The notes under the pieces were generated by a model that worked only from the letters and a program-made list of their open reading frames with translations, had not been told where the DNA came from and ran no database searches. A stretch of 64,000 nt of DNA from contig VGMX01000010.1 of the NCBI GenBank assembly GCA_016866305.1, positions 1-64,000 on the forward strand, written 5' to 3'. The translations under genes were made by a program, and so were the position numbers. Below, one piece after another: positions 26,797 to 38,187 of this stretch. Every line of letters begins with the position of its first letter. Position 1 is the first letter of the stretch. The stretch is from Chlorobiota bacterium. Lineage in GTDB: Bacteria > Bacteroidota > Chlorobiia > Chlorobiales > Chlorobiaceae.

Positions 26797-27872
26797 CGGA
26801 CATTTCCGCGCACATCTGCCGCCCGCTCCTGCTTGAACTCCACAACCATGCGGCTGACCTTTTCGATATCGATAAGAAAAGCGTCGTGGCCGTATGGTTC
26901 GTCAAGATAGATGACCCGTGATACCGGCAGGAGTCGTCCGAGCTCCTCCTGCTCCTCTTTCGGATAGAGCACATCGCTCTTGATGGAGAGAATCTCCACC
27001 GGTATCGGCAGCGAACCGAGCACCTCCTCGTACACTCCCCTTCCCCGCGACAGGTCGTGCATATCCATGGCTTTCGTCAGGGTCACGTAGGTGTTGGCGT
27101 CAAACCTGTCCACGAGTTTTCGTCCCTGATAGCGCAGATAGCTCTCGACGCTGAACAGACCGTCATCCTGAACCTTCCGGCCGAAACGCGACTGGAAGTT
27201 TTCGAAACTGCGATAGCTGCACATGGCCATCATTCGCGCCGCAGCAAGACCTGAGGCAGGAGGCGCTTCAGGTTCGTACCAGCCCCCCTTCCAGTCACGA
27301 TCGGCGTAGATTGCCTGGCGCTGCGCCTCGCTCTGGGCGATACACCAGGAGGAGTGACGTCCGGAAACACCCATCGGCATCATGGCCTGAACCATTCCGG
27401 GATACAGGAACCCCCACTCGAGCACCTGCATGCCCCCCAGCGATGCCCCCACGACAAGCCTCAGGCGCTCGATGCCGAGAGCATCAAGCAGCAGGCGCTG
27501 CACGTGCACCATGTCGCGAATGGTGACCAGCGGAAAATCGGGGCCGTAACGCATTCCCGTCAAGGGATTCCGCGACATGGGCCCGGTGGTGCCGTAGCAG
27601 CTCCCGAGCACATTGCTGCATATGATGAAGTCCTTCGACGGGTCGAACGCCCCGCCTTCTGCAAACATGCCGTCCCACCAGGCATCGGCATCGGCAGACC
27701 CCGTCAGGGCATGGCAGATGACAATGACGTTGTTTTTCTCCCGGTCAAGTTTCCCCCATGTCCTGTAGGCGACGCGCAGTCCCGGCAAAACCGCTCCAAG
27801 CTCGGTTTCAAAAGGCTTTTCCGATTCAAAATAGTGTGTCTTCTCCGAAATGAACTCCCTGTAATCCCTCAT
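26769..27872 (-). CDS. metX: Homoserine O-acetyltransferase
   Basis: 367 residues of the alpha/beta-hydrolase type, activating homoserine for sulfhydrylation. The nucleophile is Ser144 in GASLGGMQ, with the [11 protein letters not shown] oxyanion region, an Asp in SIKSDVLYP and the catalytic His in PYGHDAFL. Acetyl versus succinyl donor use cannot be fixed by eye; acetyl is the family default and fits MetY. It is translated 5 nt after metY and therefore under the same riboswitch. Its 3' end overlaps serS by 28 nt. Confidence 0.95.
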   Translation of the reverse strand: MRDYREFISEKTHYFESEKPFETELGAVLPGLRVAYRTWGKLDREKNNVIVICHALTGSADADAWWDGMFAEGGAFDPSKDFIICSNVLGSCYGTTGPMSRNPLTGMRYGPDFPLVTIRDMVHVQRLLLDALGIERLRLVVGASLGGMQVLEWGFLYPGMVQAMMPMGVSGRHSSWCIAQSEAQRQAIYADRDWKGGWYEPEAPPASGLAAARMMAMCSYRSFENFQSRFGRKVQDDGLFSVESYLRYQGRKLVDRFDANTYVTLTKAMDMHDLSRGRGVYEEVLGSLPIPVEILSIKSDVLYPKEEQEELGRLLPVSRVIYLDEPYGHDAFLIDIEKVSRMVVEFKQERAADVRGNVRQPMTSKPV

Positions 27873-27877
27873 CTGTA

Positions 27878-29398
<1,521 letters not shown>

Positions 29399-29421
29399 GT
29401 TAAATGCTACAAAGAACATTT

Positions 29422-29451
29422 CATATAATTGCAATCAATCTACAACAGCAA
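29422..29451. promoter_or_regulatory. Overlapping divergent promoters for metY (minus) and rsmB (plus)
   Basis: On the minus strand TTGCTG (29451-29446) and TATATG (29427-29422) are 18 nt apart and would start RNA just before the riboswitch. On the plus strand a perfect TATAAT (29424-29429) precedes rsmB by 68 nt. Both use the same AT-rich block, so the two polymerases would compete. Promoter strength is not established. Confidence 0.4.
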
Positions 29452-29496
29452 TCGTTATTTTACAAATTCCTTCACGAAAGGAAATCTTCCGAACCC

Positions 29497-30837
29497 ATGC
29501 CCATGACATCACGAGAAGTTGCGCTGAAAGTCCTGCAATGCGTCGAGCAGGAAGAAAAAAAATCAGGAACCGTCCTGCACGATTTCCTTGAGGGATCATC
29601 GCTCGGCCGCAGCGACCGGGCTCTGGTTACGGAGCTCGTCAACGGCGTGCTTCGCAGGCGCCTGACGCTCGATGCCATCATCGGCAGGTTCTATCACCAC
29701 CGATACGAGAAAGCCGCGACAGTCCTGAAAAATATCCTCCGGATCGGGGCCTATCAACTGGTTTTTCTCGACCGCATACCCGGATGGGCCGCCGTCAGCG
29801 AGTCGGTCTCGCTTGCCCGGAAATACAAGGGTGAACACATGGCAAGGCTCGTCAACGCAGTGCTGAGAAACATCACGCCGGAGAGCATACTGCCGGAAAA
29901 CCTGCCGGCCGGGACCGGCGACCTCCGCAAGCTTGCCTTCACGGCATCCCATCCCGAATGGCTTATCGAGCGATGGACTACCCGGTACGGAAAGGAAAAA
30001 ACCGCCGCCATACTCGACTACGACAACCGTACCCCGCTGACGGGGTTCCGGATCAACCCGCTGAAAACCTCTCCGGAGAATTTTCTGGCGTCCCACTCGT
30101 CCCGGGAAAGTCCCCTTACGCCCTGCAGTCTCGGCATGTTCTTTCTCTCTGCGGATTTTCCGCTCTTCGAGGCATCGATCGCAAAAGGTCTGCTGACTGT
30201 CCAGAACCCCACCCAGGGGCTTGCCTGCCTGCTCTGCAACCCGTCACCGGGCAGCACGGTACTCGACCTCTGTGCAGCTCCCGGTGGCAAATCCACCTTT
30301 CTTGGCGAGATCATGCAGAACCGGGGCGAAATAACCGCCGTAGACCTGTACAGCCGGAAGCTGGAGAAACTTTCCGCGCACGCAAGGGAACTCGGCATCA
30401 CCATCATCAACACTGCTGCTGCGGACGCGAGGTCGTTCTTGCCGGAAAAAGAGCCCGGCTTCATTCTGCTCGATGCGCCATGCACCGGAAGCGGTGTGCT
30501 TGCAAGGCGCGCGGAACTGCGCTGGAAGATCAGCCCGTCACGCATTTCGGAGCTCGGCCTGCTGCAGTCGGAACTGCTCGACCATGCAGCCTCGCTGCTT
30601 GGAACCAACGGCATTCTCGTCTACGCGACGTGCTCCATCGAACCGGAGGAAAACGAGTGGCAGATCGAAGCGTTTCTTGCGCGGCATCCGGAATTCAGCC
30701 GCGACGGTTCGGCCGGTTCACTGCCCGAGCCGTTCGCATCAAAAAATGCCCTGAATGGCCGTATCCTCACCCTGCCTGGCGAACTGCCCGGCTTCGACGG
30801 GGGATTCGCCCAGCGGCTGAAAAAAAACGCCCCCTGA
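29497..30837 (+). CDS. rsmB: 16S rRNA cytosine-967 C5-methyltransferase
   Basis: 446 residues: an N-terminal NusB-like RNA-binding domain (about 1-130) and a C-terminal RsmB/NOP2 methyltransferase core with the SAM loop DLCAAPGGKSTFL and the two active cysteines in DAPCTGSGVLARR and YATCSIEPEEN. An upstream ATG at 29404 lies in the divergent promoter region and adds 31 unconserved residues, so 29497 (or 29503) is used; AAGGAAA lies about 13 nt upstream. xerD follows after 2 nt. Confidence 0.93.
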   Translation: MPMTSREVALKVLQCVEQEEKKSGTVLHDFLEGSSLGRSDRALVTELVNGVLRRRLTLDAIIGRFYHHRYEKAATVLKNILRIGAYQLVFLDRIPGWAAVSESVSLARKYKGEHMARLVNAVLRNITPESILPENLPAGTGDLRKLAFTASHPEWLIERWTTRYGKEKTAAILDYDNRTPLTGFRINPLKTSPENFLASHSSRESPLTPCSLGMFFLSADFPLFEASIAKGLLTVQNPTQGLACLLCNPSPGSTVLDLCAAPGGKSTFLGEIMQNRGEITAVDLYSRKLEKLSAHARELGITIINTAAADARSFLPEKEPGFILLDAPCTGSGVLARRAELRWKISPSRISELGLLQSELLDHAASLLGTNGILVYATCSIEPEENEWQIEAFLARHPEFSRDGSAGSLPEPFASKNALNGRILTLPGELPGFDGGFAQRLKKNAP

Positions 30838-30839
30838 CC

Positions 30840-31754
30840 ATGCACGATCTCGAAGAACCATACCGCACCATCCTGGAAAGCTTCCTCAACCACCTTTCCG
30901 TAGAACGGAACTTTTCAATACACACGCGCCTGTCCTACCGGAACGATCTCGGCAGATACCTGCTCTTCATGCAGGATACCCCGAAAAGGCTCGAAGAGAT
31001 CGAAGCTGCCGATATCCGCCGGTTCGTATCGGCACTGCATGAAACCGGTCTCGAGGCGAGCACCCTTGCCCGCAACATATCGGCCATTCGCTCCCTGCAC
31101 AAATTCCTGCTGGCCGAACGCATGCTCGAAACCAATCCAGCTGAAACCATCCAGCAGCCGAAACAGGCAAAAAATCTCCCGAACGTGCTCGGCGTGGAGG
31201 AGGTGATGCGGCTGCTTGACGCCCCCCTGAAAAAACAGCCGCAGGGAAAATTCATGCTGCGCGACAAGGCAATCCTCGAATTCCTTTATGCAGCCGGGGT
31301 CAGGGTGAGCGAACTGGTCAACCTGCAGCAGCAGAACCTGTTCTTCGATGCAGGATTCGTGAGAATCTTCGGCAAGGGTTCAAAGGAACGGCTGGTGCCT
31401 GTCGGCCAGTCGGCTATGGCGTGGATCACGCGCTACAGGAACGAACTTCGCATCGGACTGCTCTCGAAAGAGTCGCACGATACCCTGTTCCTCAATGCAA
31501 GGGGAAAAAAACTGTCGAGAATGGCCGTCTATCTCATGGTTCGGGAATATGCCATGCTTGCGGGAATCAACCGGGAGATCAGCCCGCACACACTCCGCCA
31601 CACCTTCGCCACCCATCTGCTCGAAGGCGGAGCCGACCTGCGGGCCGTTCAGGAGATGCTGGGACACAGTTCCATTCTCGCAACCCAGATCTACACCCAC
31701 ATCGACCGCACCTTCATCCGAGAGGTGCACAAAACCTTCCATCCGAGAGGATAA
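30840..31754 (+). CDS. xerD: Tyrosine recombinase XerD/XerC
   Basis: A 304-residue site-specific recombinase. The N-terminal SAM-like core-binding domain (about 5-95) precedes the catalytic domain with Arg155 (GVRVSEL), Lys179, His250 and Arg253 (HTLRHTFATHLLEGG), His276 (LGHSS) and nucleophile Tyr285 (TQIYTHI). All catalytic residues are present. It resolves chromosome dimers at dif. Length and the plain housekeeping setting favour XerD over a mobile integrase. Long open reading upstream in frame overlaps rsmB and is not part of the gene. Confidence 0.92.
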   Translation: MHDLEEPYRTILESFLNHLSVERNFSIHTRLSYRNDLGRYLLFMQDTPKRLEEIEAADIRRFVSALHETGLEASTLARNISAIRSLHKFLLAERMLETNPAETIQQPKQAKNLPNVLGVEEVMRLLDAPLKKQPQGKFMLRDKAILEFLYAAGVRVSELVNLQQQNLFFDAGFVRIFGKGSKERLVPVGQSAMAWITRYRNELRIGLLSKESHDTLFLNARGKKLSRMAVYLMVREYAMLAGINREISPHTLRHTFATHLLEGGADLRAVQEMLGHSSILATQIYTHIDRTFIREVHKTFHPRG

Positions 31755-31762
31755 CGGGAAAA

Positions 31763-32284
31763 CTACCGCGCCTCATGCCCGACGAGCCATTCCGATGCTC
31801 GCTGGCATCCAAGACTTTCGGCTTTCTGCATATCGACGATGGCTCCTGCAGGATCGTTCAGGGCATACTTCAACTCTCCACGGGCATACCAGGCCTTTTC
31901 GTAGCCGGAGCGGATATCGATCGCCCGGTCAAAATCGGCAAGCGCCCGGGAATAATCCTTCAGGATCGCATAGGCTTCCCCGCGACGAAAAAACGCACGG
32001 GCGCAATTCTTTTTCAGTTCGATGGCCCGTGTAAAGTCAGCTATCGCCTCCGTGTATTTTTCCTGCTCGAAAAACGCCCTGCCTCTGGCATAATATGCCT
32101 GCTGATACCCTTCATCACCGGCGATGGCCTGATTGAACTCGGCAACCGCTTCAATGAAAAGACCTTTCAGAAAATAGGCCTCACCACGCTTGAGCAGATC
32201 TTTCGGAGACTCGGCTTCAACTGTGTCAGAAAAAAAAAGAACACAGCAGAGCAGCAGAAATGCCGGAAAACGGAACACACTCAT
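31763..32284 (-). CDS. Exported tetratricopeptide-repeat protein
   Basis: 173 residues: a signal peptide (about 1-24, ending in DTVEA) followed by three to four TPR units (LKRGEAYFLKGLFIEAVAEF, AYYARGRAFFEQEKYTEAI, AFFRRGEAYAILKDYSRAL). It is a periplasmic protein-interaction module with unknown partner. It runs convergently into xerD with 8 nt between stops. Confidence 0.85.
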   Translation of the reverse strand: MSVFRFPAFLLLCCVLFFSDTVEAESPKDLLKRGEAYFLKGLFIEAVAEFNQAIAGDEGYQQAYYARGRAFFEQEKYTEAIADFTRAIELKKNCARAFFRRGEAYAILKDYSRALADFDRAIDIRSGYEKAWYARGELKYALNDPAGAIVDMQKAESLGCQRASEWLVGHEAR

Positions 32285-32363
32285 GAGACATCCGGTTTGT
32301 GAGTAAGTAAAATGGCTGATCGGCCTTCCGCCGATTTTTTGTATATTTCAATTGCAACCATGA

Positions 32364-32439
32364 GAATGCGTAGCTCAGCCGGTAGAGCATCTGCCTTTTA
32401 AGCAGAGGGTCGCAGGTTCGAGTCCTGCCGCATTCACCA
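32364..32439 (+). tRNA. tRNA-Lys (anticodon TTT), CCA encoded
   Basis: A 76-nt cloverleaf. Acceptor arms GAATGCG and CGCATTC pair perfectly, the D arm reads TAGCTCAGCCGGTAGAGCA, the anticodon loop CTTTTAA gives anticodon TTT, and the T arm reads CAGGTTCGAGTCCTG. The 3' CCA is genomic. A TGTATATTT promoter-like element (32340-32348) ends 15 nt before the tRNA. The last six bases lie inside the neighbouring opposite-strand gene. Confidence 0.98.
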
Positions 32440-32952
32440 TATCCCCTCTGCCGGCATTTTCGTTTCCATGATCACCCGCTTCCGGTTGTGGCTCTCCCGC
32501 TCGATCTTCAGAGCCGCAAGGGTCAGATTCACATCAAACAGGAAAAACACGAGCGAAAAGGAAAGGCAGAGCATGCTTGCGATAAAAATACCCGACATGA
32601 TCAGTGGAATATCCAGACTGACCAGCACCGAAAGAAACAGCAGAATGATCAGCATCGAAGCGCCGAGACAAGTCAGACAGGCCAGCAGGATCGCCACCCT
32701 GATATAACGCGCCCGCTTCCAGAGAATGTCCACCTCCCTGTTGATTCTCAGCACATAGGATTCCTTCTGCAACTCCAGATTGTCAAGCAGTGCCCGCGAA
32801 CGGTCGATAATGCGCCCCAGACGGTTGGTCATGGTCAGAAGCAGCAATCCGAGACCTGAAATCAGGATCATCGGCCCGATGGCTGTCTGCAGGACCGGCA
32901 CAAGTTCCTTTACTGTTGTAATGGTCATAAGTTCATTCATTAAAAACGTCAT
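32434..32952 (-). CDS. DUF2721-type membrane protein
   Basis: 172 residues with an N-terminal membrane helix (about 25-43), a central charged helix (NRLGRIIDRSRAL, the family signature), and two further helices (about 85-110 and 115-140). This matches DUF2721, of unknown function. Three in-frame ATGs (32952, 32940, 32928) are possible; AAAGGGG sits just before the first, slightly close, and at a better distance for the second. The TGA stop (32434-32436) lies within the 3' end of tRNA-Lys on the opposite strand. Confidence 0.8.
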   Translation of the reverse strand: MTFLMNELMTITTVKELVPVLQTAIGPMILISGLGLLLLTMTNRLGRIIDRSRALLDNLELQKESYVLRINREVDILWKRARYIRVAILLACLTCLGASMLIILLFLSVLVSLDIPLIMSGIFIASMLCLSFSLVFFLFDVNLTLAALKIERESHNRKRVIMETKMPAEGIW

Positions 32953-33011
32953 CCCCTTTCCGGATACTCCTCATCAAGCGCAGGAGAGAGAACACTTCCC
33001 GGAACAGAATC

Positions 33012-34403
33012 CTACAAAAGTCTCACAACATCTCCCGGTACAGGAATAACGGCCTTCATCCCCAGCTCCTGCTCGATGGAGCTCCTGAAAACATCCTTGA
33101 CGGCTGCATCGCCGTGCACGACATAGATGTCGGGACTGTTCCCGAAACCGCCCAGCCACCTGAGCAGATCATCACGATCGCCATGGGCGGAAAGGCCGCC
33201 GATGGTATGAACAGTCGCCGCGACAGGATAGAGCCTGCCATGAATGGAGACCTGTCTGTCTCCGTTGACAAGCTGCCTCCCGAGCGTTCCCGGAGCCTGG
33301 AAACCGGTAATGATAATCCGGCATTCCGGCCGGTGAATATTGTGCTTGAAATGGTGCAGTATCCTTCCTCCGTTGCACATCCCGCTTCCGGCGATGATGA
33401 TGGCGCCCTGACGGATGTCGTTGATCCTGCGTGAAGCTTCTACCCGATCGGTGAAATGCAGGTTGTCGAGCGGAGGCAGCAGGGCCGGGTTGTTGCGCAT
33501 GGCGAGCGCCTCCTCGTCAAGCAGCCTGGGGTAGTCCCAGTATATCCTGCCGGCATCGATGGCCATTGGACTGTCGAGATAGACCTGCCACTTTTCAAGT
33601 TCCCACTCCCTATAGTACGTGGCGAAAAGATAGAGCAGCTCCTGACTCCGTCCGATGGAAAAAGCGGGTATGAGAATGTTGCCGCACTCCCGGCACGCCG
33701 TCCGGAAAATGTCGCCGAGTTCCGCCACGGTATCCTCGAACCCGCGGTGCAGCCGGTCGCCATAGGTGCTTTCCACCAGGACCATATCGGCCTTTTCAGG
33801 AGTTTCCGGATCCCTGAGAATCGGGCTGTCATACTGACCGAGATCGCCGCTGAACACCAGCGTCCGTTCCACGCCGTTTTCCGTTAGCACGAGTTCTACA
33901 ACTGCCGAACCGAGTATATGGCCGGCATCGAGAAATCGCAGTCTGACACCCGGCAGAATCTCCTTCGACTCATGGTACTCCATGCCTCTCATGCGCCCGA
34001 TCGCCCTCAGTGCATCCTCCCTAGTGTAGAGCGGCTCTGCGTGCCGGTCGCGCCGGTCGGCTGGATGGCGGCGGCGGAAATCCGCATCACGCTCGGCAAG
34101 CGATGCCGAGTCGAGCAACAGCACCCTCGACAAATCGATGGTTGCATGCTGGGCATGAACCGGCCCCCTGAATCCCCGGTTCAGGAGCAGCGGAAGCCTG
34201 CCCGAATGGTCGATATGACCGTGACTCAGCACCACGGCATCCACCTCCGAAGGTTCGACGGGAAACGGATCGCGGTTGAGCGCTTCCTCTTCTGCGGAAC
34301 CCTGGATCAGGCCGCAGTCGAGCAGGAGGGTGCGTCCTCCGGTTCGCACAATATGGCAGGTACCGGTAACCCTGCCGGCAGCACCGAAAAACTGAAGCTC
34401 CAT
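33012..34403 (-). CDS. Metallo-beta-lactamase / beta-CASP RNA-processing nuclease
   Basis: 463 residues with the metal motif H61-G-H63-I-D65-H66 (SHGHIDHSG), later metal ligands, and the beta-CASP insert (STYGDR, IPAFSIGRSQELL, SPMAIDA, GMCNGGRI). The C-terminus carries the LSAHGDRDDLL segment of the RNA-specificity (RMMBL) part. It is an endo/exonuclease of the YSH1/CPSF-like group. The start is the ATG at 34403 with a strong AGGAGGAG just upstream; longer in-frame reading to 34589 has none. Confidence 0.92.
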   Translation of the reverse strand: MELQFFGAAGRVTGTCHIVRTGGRTLLLDCGLIQGSAEEEALNRDPFPVEPSEVDAVVLSHGHIDHSGRLPLLLNRGFRGPVHAQHATIDLSRVLLLDSASLAERDADFRRRHPADRRDRHAEPLYTREDALRAIGRMRGMEYHESKEILPGVRLRFLDAGHILGSAVVELVLTENGVERTLVFSGDLGQYDSPILRDPETPEKADMVLVESTYGDRLHRGFEDTVAELGDIFRTACRECGNILIPAFSIGRSQELLYLFATYYREWELEKWQVYLDSPMAIDAGRIYWDYPRLLDEEALAMRNNPALLPPLDNLHFTDRVEASRRINDIRQGAIIIAGSGMCNGGRILHHFKHNIHRPECRIIITGFQAPGTLGRQLVNGDRQVSIHGRLYPVAATVHTIGGLSAHGDRDDLLRWLGGFGNSPDIYVVHGDAAVKDVFRSSIEQELGMKAVIPVPGDVVRLL

Positions 34404-34691
34404 AACTCCTCCTTTGCAACAAGACCATTCAGGAAACCGACTCCCGGCGAGCGTCGCAGCCAACAGGCAACACTCCCTGAAAAAAAGATACGTATCGGCA
34501 GTCGTAAACCGACAGTTTTTCTTCATCCGGAATGGATGAAACACAGGAGACTTTCCCGGATGAAACGCGCCGCAACACCGGGAACTCATAGGGTGAATAC
34601 GAAATTTTCATACCCGAACGCACCCGTTGCGTACAAACGATTTATTGTTTACACTACGGACGGTTTTTTTCGAGAAACAACAGCAAGGATC

Positions 34692-36431
34692 ATGAACATC
34701 GACCGGCGCCTGACAGAACTGATCAAGCCTCACAGGGCGCCGTTTTTTCAATCCCTGCTTGCCGGAACCCTCTCATCCTTCATGCTTGTCGGCCAGGCAG
34801 CCCTGCTCAGCCGGATTATCGACGGCGCTTTTGTCAAAAAAAGCGCTCCCGGTGCACTGAGCGCTCCGCTGCTGTTTTTCGCCCTTTTCAGCCTGCTTCG
34901 CATGCTTTTCTCCTGGCTCGCGCAAAACCGGGCCAAAGAGGGCACGGTACGGATCAAGCAGGAGCTTTTCACCCGCCTTTGTGCCGGTACCGGATCGCTC
35001 GGACCGCAGTTCGCCGGTTCCGTGCGGAGCGGAAGCCTTTCCACCACCCTGACAAAAGGGGTAGAAGCGTTGGACCAGTACTTCAGCCAGTACATGCCAC
35101 AACTCTATTTCGCGCTCGCCACCCCGCTGCTCATCCTTGCAGCCGTCATGACCGCTGATCCGGTTTCCGCCCTGACCCTGCTCCTCTCTGCTCCGCTCAT
35201 TCCGCTCTTCATGGTGCTGATAGGCAAATCCGCCGGGGCAATGACCGACCGGCAATGGAATACCATGAGCCGGATGAGCGGCTACTTCCTTGACATGCTG
35301 CAGGGTCTGACCACCCTGAAGCTCTTCGCGCGAAGCAGGGAGCAGCGCCGAGCTATCGAGGAGGCCGGCGAGTCGTTCCGGCACGCCACCATGCAGGTGC
35401 TGAAAATCGCCTTTCTTTCGTCGCTTGCCCTCGAACTGACCGGCACCATCGGTATGGCCGTCATTGCCGTGGGTATAGGCATGCGCCTCCTTGAAGGGCA
35501 ACTCGCGTTCCAGGCCGCGCTGTTCGTACTGCTGCTCACTCCGGACTTCTACCTTCCGCTGCGCCAGCTCGGCCTGAAGTTCCATGCAGGCAAAGAGGGC
35601 GTGAGCGCGTCGAAAGAGATCTTTGCCCTGCTCGACAGGGTCTCAGGGCTGCCGCCCAGCGGATCGAACGAACTGCCTGAACAGCTGCTTCGGAACCATG
35701 ACATTGTCTTCGACAAGGTCTCGTACACCTATCCGGGAGCTGCCGCACCTGCCCTGAAACAACTCACCTGCACCTTTCCCGCAGGCAGGACCACCGCGAT
35801 AACCGGCCCGAGCGGAGCGGGAAAAAGCACCATGGCCAGCCTGCTCCTGCGCTTCATGGAACCCTCGGAAGGCTCCGTGAAGATTGCCGGAAACCCGATC
35901 GATACCCTCTCAGGAAACAGCTGGCTGCAACACCTGTCCTGGGTACCCCAGCAGCCGTTTCTTTTTAACGGCTCCATCAGGGAAAACTTGCGGCTCGCCA
36001 AACCTGGCGCCGGTGAAGATGAACTGAACGAGGCGATCTCCATGGCCGGGCTCGGCGATCTGGTGCAAGGCATGCCGGAAGGCCTCGATACAAAAATCGG
36101 TGAACAGGGCACCCGACTCAGCGGCGGCGAGGCACAGCGGATCGCACTTGCACGGGCATTCCTGAAAAACGCTCCGGTGCTGGTGCTCGACGAACCCACC
36201 TCGAATACCGATCCCCTGCTTGAACGATCCCTGCGCGCCGCCATGAAAACACTCATGCGCGGCCGGACCGTCATCATCATCGCGCACCGGCAGGAAACCG
36301 TCCGTGATGCCGACTCGATCATCGTGCTGCAGAATGGTTCGATCGCGCAGTCCGGTTCCCATGTGGAGCTTGCCGGCGCGAAAGGGTACTACGCCGCGCT
36401 GCACCGGCAGCTTCCGGAGGATGCCGCATGA
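34692..36431 (+). CDS. cydD: Thiol reductant ABC exporter subunit CydD
   Basis: A 579-residue half-transporter: six membrane helices (about 1-300) and an ATPase domain with Walker A GPSGAGKST (about 372), signature LSGGEAQRIALARA (about 476) and Walker B VLVLDEPTSNTD. The membrane segments QYFSQYMPQL and SGYFLDMLQGLTTLKLFARS are typical of CydD. With CydC it exports cysteine and glutathione, needed for cytochrome bd and periplasmic c-type cytochrome assembly. The start is the ATG at 34692 with AAGGA 5 nt upstream. No cydAB is present in the window. Confidence 0.93.
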   Translation: MNIDRRLTELIKPHRAPFFQSLLAGTLSSFMLVGQAALLSRIIDGAFVKKSAPGALSAPLLFFALFSLLRMLFSWLAQNRAKEGTVRIKQELFTRLCAGTGSLGPQFAGSVRSGSLSTTLTKGVEALDQYFSQYMPQLYFALATPLLILAAVMTADPVSALTLLLSAPLIPLFMVLIGKSAGAMTDRQWNTMSRMSGYFLDMLQGLTTLKLFARSREQRRAIEEAGESFRHATMQVLKIAFLSSLALELTGTIGMAVIAVGIGMRLLEGQLAFQAALFVLLLTPDFYLPLRQLGLKFHAGKEGVSASKEIFALLDRVSGLPPSGSNELPEQLLRNHDIVFDKVSYTYPGAAAPALKQLTCTFPAGRTTAITGPSGAGKSTMASLLLRFMEPSEGSVKIAGNPIDTLSGNSWLQHLSWVPQQPFLFNGSIRENLRLAKPGAGEDELNEAISMAGLGDLVQGMPEGLDTKIGEQGTRLSGGEAQRIALARAFLKNAPVLVLDEPTSNTDPLLERSLRAAMKTLMRGRTVIIIAHRQETVRDADSIIVLQNGSIAQSGSHVELAGAKGYYAALHRQLPEDAA

Positions 36432-38155
36432 AAACGTTCCTGCGTCTTGCCGGCCTTATACGTCCCTTCTTCTGGTGGATGCTGCTCGCCTCCATCGCCG
36501 GATTCGCGGCGACCGGCAGCGGCATCGGACTGCTCGTCACATCGGCTTTCATTATCGCCAAAGCCGCGCTTCAGCCACCGATGGCCGCGCTTCAAATCGG
36601 CATCGCGGGAATCCGGTTCTTCGGCATCGCCCGTGGTGTCCTGCGCTACGCTGAACGGCTGATTTCGCACAACACCACCTTTCGCATCCTTGCGCGCCTG
36701 CGTCTGTGGTTTTACGACGCCGTGGAACCTCTCGCGCCGGCACGGCTGCTCTCTTTCAGAAGCGGCGACCTCCTGCAGCGCATCGTGGACGACATCCAGA
36801 GCCTCGAGAACATCTACGTACGGGTGCTCGCGCCTCCAATAACGGCGTTCATGACCGCCATCCTCGTATGGGCGCTCATCGGCGTCTGGTCGCCTGCAGC
36901 CGCACTGGTGACCCTTGCGTTCCATCTTGCCGCCGGCATCGGCCTGCCGATGCTCACCGCACGACTCGGCCGGGGAATAAACGTCTCCATCATGAAACTC
37001 CGCGCACTGCAGCAGGTGCAGATGGTGGATTTCACACAAGGGATCGGCGAACTGACGGTATACGGTCAGCTCGAAGGGTACCGTGCAGGGATGCAGGCAA
37101 ACGAGGAGGAAATCCTCAGGTTGCAGAAAAAAAGCTCCTGGATAGAGGGAATGCAGGAATCGATGACCGGCATCTGCATGAACGGCGCCGTGCTCGGTGT
37201 GCTGCTCGTGCTGCTGCCCGAGGTGCCCGAAGGGAAGCTGAGCGGCATCACGCTTGCAGTGATCATGCTGGCCGTCATGGCCTCATTCGAGGCGTTCGCA
37301 CCGCTATCGGCAGCAGCAGGCCGTCTCGAAGCCGACATCCATGCTGGAGACCGGCTCTTCGAGATCATTGACGCGAAACCCGAAGTCACGGCTCCGGCAA
37401 AACCCCTTCCTTTCCCGGAAAATCACGCCATTTGTCTGAGGAACCTCAGCTTCAGCTACCCGGGCAGCACCGAAAAAACTCTCGACGGCGTCACGATCGA
37501 TATTCCGAAAGGAAAACATGTGGCCATTGTCGGACCGAGCGGCGGAGGCAAATCAACCGTCACTTCGCTCCTCATGCGATTCTGGAACACCGCTCCCGGA
37601 GAACTCTCGATCGGGGAGACCGACATCAGCGCATTCGATCCCGAGGAGTTGCGACGGAACATGTCGCTCGTCTCGCAGCGCACCTATCTGTTCGGCGAGA
37701 CCGTCCGTGAAAACCTGCTGCTCGCAAAACCCGACGCGTGCGAACAGGATCTCGTTTCGGCTCTCGGATCGGCCGGCATCGGCCACTTCACGAAACGACT
37801 TGACAACTGGGTCGGACAGCACGGCATGCAGCTCAGCGGAGGTGAAAGGCAGCGCATCGCCATCGCCCGCATGATCCTGCAGGACGCCCCTGTGGTGATT
37901 CTCGACGAAGCCACCGCGAGCCTCGACATGCCAACCGAACGAGCCGTCAGCAGAACCATCGACGCCCTGACAGCCGGAAAAACCTTGCTCACCATCACCC
38001 ACCGCCTGCATGGCATGGAACGATTCGACCGAATCTATGTGCTTGACAAGGGCAGGGTTGTCGAAGAGGGCTCACATGAAGAACTCATACAGGAAAAGGG
38101 TCTCTATCAAGCCATGTGGAGTCTTCAGCATATGAGTGCTGCTCCGTCATCGTAA
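36428..38155 (+). CDS. cydC: Thiol reductant ABC exporter subunit CydC
   Basis: The 575-residue partner of CydD with six membrane helices (typical RYAERLISHNTTFRIL near residue 75) and an ATPase domain with Walker A GPSGGGKST (about 369), LSGGERQRIAIARM and VVILDEATASLD. It overlaps cydD by 4 nt (ATGA), so the two subunits are made together. It ends the core-gene stretch that precedes the accessory region. Confidence 0.93.
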   Translation: MKTFLRLAGLIRPFFWWMLLASIAGFAATGSGIGLLVTSAFIIAKAALQPPMAALQIGIAGIRFFGIARGVLRYAERLISHNTTFRILARLRLWFYDAVEPLAPARLLSFRSGDLLQRIVDDIQSLENIYVRVLAPPITAFMTAILVWALIGVWSPAAALVTLAFHLAAGIGLPMLTARLGRGINVSIMKLRALQQVQMVDFTQGIGELTVYGQLEGYRAGMQANEEEILRLQKKSSWIEGMQESMTGICMNGAVLGVLLVLLPEVPEGKLSGITLAVIMLAVMASFEAFAPLSAAAGRLEADIHAGDRLFEIIDAKPEVTAPAKPLPFPENHAICLRNLSFSYPGSTEKTLDGVTIDIPKGKHVAIVGPSGGGKSTVTSLLMRFWNTAPGELSIGETDISAFDPEELRRNMSLVSQRTYLFGETVRENLLLAKPDACEQDLVSALGSAGIGHFTKRLDNWVGQHGMQLSGGERQRIAIARMILQDAPVVILDEATASLDMPTERAVSRTIDALTAGKTLLTITHRLHGMERFDRIYVLDKGRVVEEGSHEELIQEKGLYQAMWSLQHMSAAPSS

Positions 38156-38187
38156 TCGATCCGGATGATCTCACGCATAAAGCCGCA

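Noticed and set aside
32364-32439. tRNA-Lys as an integration site for the accessory region
   Set aside because: I did not see a second copy of the tRNA 3' end downstream, xerD nearby looks like the housekeeping recombinase, and cydDC and other core genes lie between the tRNA and the accessory genes.
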